NCBI GenBank assembly: GCA_030427065.1
Contig: JAUHWU010000004.1
Span: forward strand, 1 to 58,230
Reading direction: 5' to 3'
DNA: 58,230 nucleotides
Source: Gammaproteobacteria bacterium
GTDB taxonomy: Bacteria; Pseudomonadota; Gammaproteobacteria; Pseudomonadales; Pseudohongiellaceae
The notes below the pieces were generated by a model that searched no databases, was not told the origin of the DNA, and saw nothing but the letters and a program-made list of their open reading frames with translations. A program made the position numbers and the translations under genes. The number at the start of each line of letters is the position of its first letter. Position 1 is the stretch's first letter. Of the stretch, positions 51,609 to 58,230 are shown piece by piece.

Positions 51609-54600
51609 ATGACGGAACAGGAAAGCACACAGGAACAATTGCCCGGCGACAAGCCGACCGTTGCCCTGTGGCGAAAAACCCTGAAATGGTTTTCCAGAAT
51701 TGCAGTTTCGTTATTACTGGTTTTTGCGGTGCTGGTTACTGGCGGACGCCTGCTGATGCCGCTGGTGGCTTCGCAGAAAATGCAGGTTGAAGCGCAGCTG
51801 CAGAGTCTGCTTGGCACACGGGTCACCATTGCAGAGTTAAAGGGCGACTGGTTTCGTTTTGGGCCGATTCTTGAAGTGCGTGATTTGAACATTATCAGTG
51901 ACTTTGTCACGGCGCCCCATGTTATCTCCCGGATTTCCATCAGACCGGCTGTGTTGGACACTATTCTTTCTCGCAGCCTGGTCATTAGTGACATTGTCGT
52001 ACATGAGCCCGCCTTTATTCTCAGGGAAAATCAAAATGGCAGTTGGTCGCTGGAAGGCTTGCAGGCGGGTACGGGCGATAATGCCGGTACCATGATTGAC
52101 TTCCTTCTCAGCACAGGGCGCATGCAGATTACCGAAGCAAACCTGGTGCTGCACTGGCTCGATGGCCGGGTGCTTACGTTGGAAAATACCTATGTTGATC
52201 TGAGTAATGCTGGCAATCGTCACCTGACTCACATTCAGGCAAGAATCGCTGGCCAGCCAAGCCCTTTTCAACTGCAGCTGGAAATCAACGGTGATCCCCG
52301 TGAGCGTTTTACGGCATCTGCCTATTTCCAGGCCTCTCAACTTGAGCTTAAAGGCTTACTTGAGATTCCCGGAATCACCCTGGATTCTGCCCGCCTAAGC
52401 GGCGATTTCTGGATATCAGCGGAAGAAGATCAGGTGTTCACATTGCAATCCAGGCTTCAGGCTTTGACTTTGCGGGGAAATGGAGCTGTAAATGAAACTG
52501 ATAGCCGTTTAATCAACCGCTTTGCGCTGGATATAGCTGATATGGATTTGAGCCTGAATCATGACGCAGATCAACGCTGGCAAGCATGGCTCTCAGAGGC
52601 TGAAATAGATTGGGAAAACCGCCCCTGGCGCACCGGGCAGTTATACCTGGATTATGATTCGCGGCCCGATAATAAGCCACTGAAAATAAGCGCAGGCAGT
52701 CTGGATCTGGCCATGCTTAATGACATTGTTGATGATCTGTTTGTATTGCCCGAGATGGCCGCTGGTGCCCTGGCGGATCTGTCCCCGCAAGGCAGTCTGA
52801 CCAATATCATCTTCAGCACTGATCTTGCGCAGGACACGGACACTGATTTTTTGCTAAGCGCTAATCTTGAAAATGTGGCAGTCGGCGCCTGGCAGGGCGC
52901 TCCGTCTGCCAGTGGCATCCAGGGTTATCTGCAGGCTGAAAAAAATCGTGGCTTTGTCGAAATGGATTCCCCGGCCTTCAGCATTCACCTGCCGCGTCTG
53001 TTTGAAGATCCCTGGAATTATGATGTGGCGAATACCCGCGTGAACTGGAGTTTACTCAATAACATGCTCCGGGTGAACAGCAGCATTATTGATGTGCGCA
53101 ATGAACTTTCCCACGGGCATGTCCAGTTTGACCTGTTAAATTATCAGGACCTGGCGGGAGAACCAACCACAGAACTAACTCTTCTTATCGGGGTGTTGGA
53201 AATGGATGCCAGTTTCAAGTCCCTGTATTTGCCAACATTGCCTAATTTAAAAGGCACTATGGATTGGCTGGATGAAGCCTTGCTCGGTGGCGATATCAGC
53301 AATAGTGGCTTTGTCTCCAGAACCTTGATGACGCGTAATCCCGTGGCAAATTCAGGTACCGTGATTTCTTTCTATCAGATAGACAATGGTGTGCTGAAGT
53401 TTCAGCCAGATTGGCCAGAACTGACAGATATAAGCGCTTTTGTGAACGTCAATAATAATGAAGCTGATGTCATGGCGGACAATGCTGTCATCCAGAATAT
53501 GGCACTCGCGCAGACCGTTGCGCAAATTCGACCTGATCCGGCAGGGGGTTCCTGGCTTACGCTCAAGGGAGGTAGCAATACCACGACTGATCTGGGGCTG
53601 GAATTTCTTAAAAACACTCCTGTGCGAAATAACATTGGTGAATTTATAGACGACTGGCAGGGGCAGGGCAGTCTTCAGGTTGATATTGAACTGGGTATTC
53701 CAATAAATAATCCTGATCGTGAAAATGAGGTGCTGGTAAATGTTCTGAGTAGTGAGAGTACTCTATCCATTCCTGAATATTCTCTGTCCATAGAAGAGCT
53801 GCGCGGCAGAGTGGTCTATGACAGCAAGACAGGTCTTTCTGCCAATGCCATGAGTGGAAAGCTTTTTGATTTTCCTATTGCGGCAACCATAGAGTCAATG
53901 ATGAGCACTAACGCCGAGGGCGAGACCGAATTTGTTGGCACCCGTATTATCGGTAGTGGTCGCGCGTCAAAGTCTGCCCTTGAGGAATGGCAGGGTCAGC
54001 CTGATTTTGTTAAGCATCTTTTGGATTTTGCCAGTGGCCAGATCGATTATCTGGCAGAAATTACTATTCCCGCAGCCGAACAGGTTAATGCCGGAACAGA
54101 CAGAAACCGGATACGGCTGACCTCGGAGTTACTGGGATTATCACTTGAATTGCCTCACCCCTTCACCAAGACAGTAGAAAACATTCGTCCCATGGAACTG
54201 TTGATTGAGTTCAGAGAAAACAATGAGTGGGTCTCTGTTAAATTTGATAATAAAGTGGGTGCCAATATCAGAATTACCGACAACGAATTTTCCGGAGGAA
54301 AAGTGGTTTTTGGGCCTGTCGCCAGGGAAATGACTTTTGGTGCGGTCCCCGTGATTGAGGCAGGGCTGGTATTTACCGGGCTTGTGGATATTTTCAACTA
54401 TGATGACTGGGAAAATACCGCTAAGCGTTTTTCAGAAATGTCCTACGAGCCGAATGAGAAGCATAATTCACTCGATAAATATATCAGTCTGGCAGATGTG
54501 CAGGTGGGCAGACTGATTGTCAGTGGCCAGACTCTGGAAAATGTGCGCACCAGAGTCAGCAGAATCAATCACGCAAATAACAGCAACGTCAGTACTGATA

Positions 54601-55724
54601 GTGAAAGCGGTTTTATTGATGCTGCGGACAGTTGGCTGGTACAGCTGGAAAATCAGTTATTAAGCGGGGATTTCATTTTTCCGGATGATACACAGCTGCC
54701 CTGGAACATAAACCTGGGTTACCTGCGTTTACCTGAAGCAGATGAGCCCGATGCTGAATCGTCTGAGCCGGAGGAAGATATTGATATTCTGGCAGATGTT
54801 GATCCTGCCACATTACCTGACATGGATTTTCATACCGATGAATTTACCGTAGGTGAGAAGCAGTTGGGTGCGTGGGACTTTGAGATGCGAACCACTGGTG
54901 CAGCGGCAACGATTTCCGAACTGAAAATGACCACGGCGGACGCGAGAATCCGCGATTTTGGTGGAGTGGACGGTGCCAATCTTGACTGGCGTGTTGACAA
55001 TGGTATGCATACCACCAGTTTTAATGGTCTGTTCAGCGCCGGCGATCTGGCTCGGGTATTACCGGGCTGGGGCTATGATGCCAACGTCGAAAGTGAAAAT
55101 GCTGCCTTTATCAGTAACCTGCAATGGACTGGATCACCTGCGGCATTTGATCTGAAAAAAGTGGTAGGTACGGTACAGGTCGAGATTCGTGACGGGCGTT
55201 TTGTCAATGTGGAATCCGGTGGTAGTCGCTTGTTCGGCGCTTTCAGTTTCGATTCTCTGGTACGTCGTTTACAGCTGGATTTTTCCGATCTCTATGAAAG
55301 AGGTTTGGCCTATGATGTGATCAGGGGTGGACTGCAGTTTGATCGCGGAATAGTAACTTCACAAGGGGCGTTCCGGATTGAAGGACCCTCCAGCAGAATT
55401 ACCATTGATGGTGAAATCAACCTGCTCAATCAAACTATTGATGCGGACATGCTGGTTAATGTTCCCCTTGGGCAAAACCTTTCGGTGCTTGCTGGCATCC
55501 TTGGCGCATGGCCAATTGCGGTAAGTACTTATATCGCCGGCAAGATATTCCAGGACCAGGTAGATGATTTCACTACTGTACTTTACCGTCTGGAAGGGCC
55601 CTGGGAAAATCCCACTTCGGGGTTTGAGCCGACAGAAGAAATTCTTAATGCTGCGCCCCTGGAAGGCGACGTTCAACCTGCCTTGCCCGCATCCGGAGAG
55701 CCGACTACTGTCCCGGCTCCCTGA
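51609..55724 (+). CDS. yhdP: YhdP-family AsmA-like envelope lipid transport protein (1371 aa)
   Basis: YhdP is an AsmA-like bridge protein that helps carry phospholipids between the inner and outer membranes. One N-terminal helix follows a short cytoplasmic start (RIAVSLLLVFAVLVTGG, about 30-46). The AsmA-type N-terminal repeat follows with QLQSLLGTRVTIAELKGDW. The rest is a very long beta-rich periplasmic stretch, as expected for a hydrophobic groove. The C-terminal part has LDFSDLYERGLAYDVIRGG and GPSSRITIDGEINLL. The maf-rng-yhdP order matches related genomes; tldD, often next, is not here. Confidence 0.93.
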   Translation: MTEQESTQEQLPGDKPTVALWRKTLKWFSRIAVSLLLVFAVLVTGGRLLMPLVASQKMQVEAQLQSLLGTRVTIAELKGDWFRFGPILEVRDLNIISDFVTAPHVISRISIRPAVLDTILSRSLVISDIVVHEPAFILRENQNGSWSLEGLQAGTGDNAGTMIDFLLSTGRMQITEANLVLHWLDGRVLTLENTYVDLSNAGNRHLTHIQARIAGQPSPFQLQLEINGDPRERFTASAYFQASQLELKGLLEIPGITLDSARLSGDFWISAEEDQVFTLQSRLQALTLRGNGAVNETDSRLINRFALDIADMDLSLNHDADQRWQAWLSEAEIDWENRPWRTGQLYLDYDSRPDNKPLKISAGSLDLAMLNDIVDDLFVLPEMAAGALADLSPQGSLTNIIFSTDLAQDTDTDFLLSANLENVAVGAWQGAPSASGIQGYLQAEKNRGFVEMDSPAFSIHLPRLFEDPWNYDVANTRVNWSLLNNMLRVNSSIIDVRNELSHGHVQFDLLNYQDLAGEPTTELTLLIGVLEMDASFKSLYLPTLPNLKGTMDWLDEALLGGDISNSGFVSRTLMTRNPVANSGTVISFYQIDNGVLKFQPDWPELTDISAFVNVNNNEADVMADNAVIQNMALAQTVAQIRPDPAGGSWLTLKGGSNTTTDLGLEFLKNTPVRNNIGEFIDDWQGQGSLQVDIELGIPINNPDRENEVLVNVLSSESTLSIPEYSLSIEELRGRVVYDSKTGLSANAMSGKLFDFPIAATIESMMSTNAEGETEFVGTRIIGSGRASKSALEEWQGQPDFVKHLLDFASGQIDYLAEITIPAAEQVNAGTDRNRIRLTSELLGLSLELPHPFTKTVENIRPMELLIEFRENNEWVSVKFDNKVGANIRITDNEFSGGKVVFGPVAREMTFGAVPVIEAGLVFTGLVDIFNYDDWENTAKRFSEMSYEPNEKHNSLDKYISLADVQVGRLIVSGQTLENVRTRVSRINHANNSNVSTDSESGFIDAADSWLVQLENQLLSGDFIFPDDTQLPWNINLGYLRLPEADEPDAESSEPEEDIDILADVDPATLPDMDFHTDEFTVGEKQLGAWDFEMRTTGAAATISELKMTTADARIRDFGGVDGANLDWRVDNGMHTTSFNGLFSAGDLARVLPGWGYDANVESENAAFISNLQWTGSPAAFDLKKVVGTVQVEIRDGRFVNVESGGSRLFGAFSFDSLVRRLQLDFSDLYERGLAYDVIRGGLQFDRGIVTSQGAFRIEGPSSRITIDGEINLLNQTIDADMLVNVPLGQNLSVLAGILGAWPIAVSTYIAGKIFQDQVDDFTTVLYRLEGPWENPTSGFEPTEEILNAAPLEGDVQPALPASGEPTTVPAP

Positions 55725-55775
55725 GAAGTATTGTTTCACTCTTTATAATTAGTTTTACACAGGTAATCTGAATTA

Positions 55776-56507
55776 ATGAATAAAAGTCTGGTGACCAATC
55801 TTGTTGCATTACTGATCGTCATTGTTGGCGTATTTCTGAATGAGGAGTCCAATCCCCAGTTAAAAGCCCTGGTGCTCAATACCGGTTTGTTTGCGCTTTC
55901 AGGTGGTATCACAAACTGGCTGGCTATTCATATGCTGTTTGAAAAGGTGCCGGGGTTTTATGGCTCAGGTGTAATCCCCGCACGCTTTGAAGAATTCAAA
56001 TCCGGTATCAAGGATTTAATTATGGACCAGTTTTTCACTCGGGCTAATCTTGATAGCTTCTTCAGTAAAATTTCCAGCTCAGGTCCCGATGCCGAAGAAG
56101 AATCTGCGCTGGGGAAAATAATTGATTCAGTGGATCTCGACGCCGCGTTTAATTCACTGGTTGATGTCATCATGAATTCCTCGTTTGCCAGCATGCTGTC
56201 GATGTTTGGAGGAGCGGATGCATTAAAGCCGCTGAAAGAACCTTTTATAGAAAAAATGCGCACCTTTCTGCTACAGGTTGGTGAGGACAGGGAAATTCTC
56301 GATCAGGTCAGGCAAGACTCCACCCGCAATCTGCTTGATAAGGTAGAGGAAATTGTTGATCAACGTCTTGATGAACTAACGCCCCAGCTGGTGAAAGAAA
56401 TTATTCAGCAAATGATCAGGAAGCACCTGGGCTGGCTGGTAGTCTGGGGTGGCGTTATTGGTGGCCTGATAGGCCTGGTCAGTACTCTGCTTCTGCCCAC
56501 TGGCTGA
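55776..56507 (+). CDS. DUF445-family membrane protein (243 aa)
   Basis: The N-terminus has two hydrophobic segments (NLVALLIVIVGVFL and LNTGLFALSGGITNWLAIHMLF), the latter carrying the family's G-x-x-x-N-W-x-A-x-x-M pattern. Next comes IPARFEEFKSGIKDLIMDQF, a long helical soluble part, and a closing TM segment (LVVWGGVIGGLIGLVSTLL). The layout fits DUF445 (YjiN/YheB-like) proteins, whose function is poorly known. It lies 51 nt downstream of yhdP in the same direction. Confidence 0.82.
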   Translation: MNKSLVTNLVALLIVIVGVFLNEESNPQLKALVLNTGLFALSGGITNWLAIHMLFEKVPGFYGSGVIPARFEEFKSGIKDLIMDQFFTRANLDSFFSKISSSGPDAEEESALGKIIDSVDLDAAFNSLVDVIMNSSFASMLSMFGGADALKPLKEPFIEKMRTFLLQVGEDREILDQVRQDSTRNLLDKVEEIVDQRLDELTPQLVKEIIQQMIRKHLGWLVVWGGVIGGLIGLVSTLLLPTG

Positions 56508-56513
56508 TTCAGG

Positions 56514-58230
56514 CTATCGTGGTACAAAAAATTGCCGAACGTCTTCGATCTCAGGTTCAGTAGCCTGTGTTTCTTCCTGCGCATCGCTTTGCAGGTCAGC
56601 CTGACTGACAGGCGCTGGTTCTGTTGTAGCAGGTAATGGTGTGGTTTGCTGGCGCACCCGGGCAACGGGCAGCCACAAACGCGCAGGATACTGCAGGCTA
56701 TGGTAAAGCAGTTCTGTCGCCTTGGTGTCGGGAATCGAGCCATCATTTACCGGAACTATTTCCAGAACCAGGCGGTTACCGGCACTGAATCGATAGGACG
56801 TCTGTCGCATGGCTATATCTAGACGGGTGACCTGACCTGGCTGCAAGAGCTGTTTACCATTGAGCGCATAGACCGGCGAATATTCCGTACTTTGTTCTTC
56901 ATCCCGGGCCCTGGCGGATGCTTTTAGCCTGCCGGTTGAGACAATAACGTCCTGAACGTCCTGAACGTCGGGAACGGGTTCCGGCTCGATTATCGGTGTT
57001 GGCGCGGCTACAAAACTGGGTAACCTGGACACGGTGGTCAGTGGGGCTTGAGGCACAATCTCTTCATGCAGGATGACTTCAAAGGCCGCATCATTGAAGG
57101 CACTCGCAGTATAAAGCTCCAGCATTAATGGCCCTGCAATTTCCAGGTTCTGGTTTAACTCAGCTGAAACAAAGCGAAGCCCTGCATCATTTTGACCGGT
57201 GCTGAAAGTACTGATTTCCAGACTGCCAGCAACATGTTCACTATTGAGTGTGGCAATACTGTTGTTGTTTTCATTCAGTGTGCTATTGAGAAACCAGGCT
57301 TCGTGTTTGACATTACCGGGCGGCCAGTTGCTTTCCCGTTTAAGCGTACTCTGATTGGTTGCCTGATAGCGAACACGCGGTACTTCTATATAGGAAGAAC
57401 CCGGTGCGCGTCCGTTAAAACACCATTCATAATAGGGAAGTAATTCCCGAGCCAGCAGCGCGGTATCCTGATAAAGAGCAGTGTCTGCGCTCGGGTTCGT
57501 GATAAGAATCTTGTTTACCGTATTGAGTGTCTTGAGTGCCTGCAGGGTACTGTTTAGACCCGCCTGGGTACGCTCCATGCTCCAGTCATTGATCACAAAA
57601 ACCGGGACATTGATCTGCCGGGTATTTCCCTGGCTGCTTCGAATACGCCAGTAGTCATCAAAACCTTGATGTAACAGCTGGGCCAGTCGCATGTCGTAAT
57701 TCACCAGCCGCGCAGTCTCTGTTGAATAAGCATTGGCCAACCTTACCTTGCGGTCATACCAGTCATTAATAAACTCATTATTAGTCAGGCCTCCCGGGCT
57801 GATCCATTCACGAAAGGGATCAAGGGTGCCATTGATCGGGGCGATGCATTCCAGGTGAGGAGGGTTCTGAATGGCCATTTGCCACTGTGATGCGGCGTAG
57901 TATCCCGCACCGGTTCCGGCTATCTGCCCGTCGGACCATGGCTGGGTGGCAATCCACTCAATAATTTCATAATGATCCTGCTGTTCTTCCCGGGAGAAAA
58001 ACCCAAAGTCGCCACCAGAGGCACCTGTTCCCCTGACATTGGCTACCACAACGGCATAACCCTGGCTCACATACCAGGCTATGGGGCCTACCTGGTTTTC
58101 AGTATCTGCAAGAATGTCTACGCTGTGGGGAAAGGGACCGGCAGCATAGAGGGTGGAATAGCGGGTGTTGCCAGTGGGGCGATAGATATCCAGGGCGACA
58201 GGGGTCTCATCTCGCATACTTACCTGAACA
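56514..58230 (-). CDS. CocE/NonD (X-Pro dipeptidyl-peptidase-like) hydrolase without its catalytic serine, 5' end outside the window
   Basis: The frame runs from the right edge to 56514. An internal MRDETPVALDIYRP matches the family's early MRDGVxLAxDxYRP, and the codons before it (V-Q-V-S) continue off the window, so the gene is partial. Blocks NVRGTGASGG and PWSDGQIAGTGAGYYAASQW match the family; the latter corresponds to the nucleophile elbow G-x-S-Y, which here reads G-A-G-Y. The Asp and His regions also look altered (INDWSMER and ITNPSAD instead of GGWxD and GPWxH). The C-terminal part (from about residue 300) is a PepX_C-like beta domain. It may be a non-catalytic relative. It is convergent with the DUF445 gene. 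Confidence 0.78.
   Translation of the reverse strand, partial: VQVSMRDETPVALDIYRPTGNTRYSTLYAAGPFPHSVDILADTENQVGPIAWYVSQGYAVVVANVRGTGASGGDFGFFSREEQQDHYEIIEWIATQPWSDGQIAGTGAGYYAASQWQMAIQNPPHLECIAPINGTLDPFREWISPGGLTNNEFINDWYDRKVRLANAYSTETARLVNYDMRLAQLLHQGFDDYWRIRSSQGNTRQINVPVFVINDWSMERTQAGLNSTLQALKTLNTVNKILITNPSADTALYQDTALLARELLPYYEWCFNGRAPGSSYIEVPRVRYQATNQSTLKRESNWPPGNVKHEAWFLNSTLNENNNSIATLNSEHVAGSLEISTFSTGQNDAGLRFVSAELNQNLEIAGPLMLELYTASAFNDAAFEVILHEEIVPQAPLTTVSRLPSFVAAPTPIIEPEPVPDVQDVQDVIVSTGRLKASARARDEEQSTEYSPVYALNGKQLLQPGQVTRLDIAMRQTSYRFSAGNRLVLEIVPVNDGSIPDTKATELLYHSLQYPARLWLPVARVRQQTTPLPATTEPAPVSQADLQSDAQEETQATEPEIEDVRQFFVPR

Overview
The window reads as chromosomal DNA of a gammaproteobacterium, probably an aquatic or marine member of the Pseudomonadales/Cellvibrionales neighbourhood. 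The best evidence is gene order. The stretch ispB < > rplU-rpmA-obgE-proB ... rpsT < > murJ-ribF-lspA-fkpB-ispH ... pilR-pilS is the order known from Pseudomonas, and maf-rng-yhdP is the usual gammaproteobacterial order. I saw no tRNA, rRNA, CRISPR array, prophage or transposase gene.

Layout. 1-6.6 kb: the tail of a YeiH-like transporter, two PepSY membrane proteins, a chalcone-isomerase-like gene broken by an in-frame stop, a secreted PQQ sugar dehydrogenase, an anchored protein of unknown role and a diverged MOSC protein. 6.6-11.2 kb: ispB diverging from rplU-rpmA-obgE-proB. 11.4-14.7 kb: a block absent from the Pseudomonas order, with two related secreted proteins flanking a secreted metallo-beta-lactamase-fold enzyme, facing a DUF6152 protein. 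14.8-25.4 kb: rpsT, murJ, ribF, lspA, fkpB, ispH, pilRS and nadE; ileS and the minor pilin genes normally found here are missing. 25.6-34.9 kb: a two-gene sodium/solute symporter, an RND pump with its adaptor, an MFS drug exporter and a FEN-like exonuclease. 35-40 kb: omega-amidase, the glutathione-dependent formaldehyde pair fghA/adhC, and a ferredoxin reductase with its ferredoxin. 40-47 kb: phosphate transporter with its DUF47 partner, a MobA-like/XdhC pair, PhoH, a second metallo-beta-lactamase-fold paralogue and a eukaryotic-type HisA. 47.8-58 kb: a ferredoxin-type reductase, maf-rng-yhdP, a DUF445 protein and an X-Pro-peptidase-like protein that has lost its catalytic serine.

The most unusual non-coding feature is a set of intergenic islands at about 25.4, 34.9-35.25, 36.1, 47.65-47.84 and 51.4-51.57 kb. 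They contain tandem 7-bp repeats, and four of the five also carry 35-36 bp REP-like hairpins that begin GTAG (one begins ATAG). The heptad tracts start within about 10 nt of a stop codon and run in the sense direction of the gene that has just ended. The heptads belong to two sequence families (GGATAAA and AAGTNNC). In one convergent gene pair the island is nearly mirror-symmetric.

Many genes form recognisable teams: rplU/rpmA/obgE in ribosome assembly, murJ/lspA/ispB/ispH in envelope lipid and lipoprotein handling, fghA/adhC in formaldehyde removal, DUF4212/SSS in solute uptake, and pit/DUF47 in phosphate uptake. Functions below come from motif reading and family knowledge, not from database searches.
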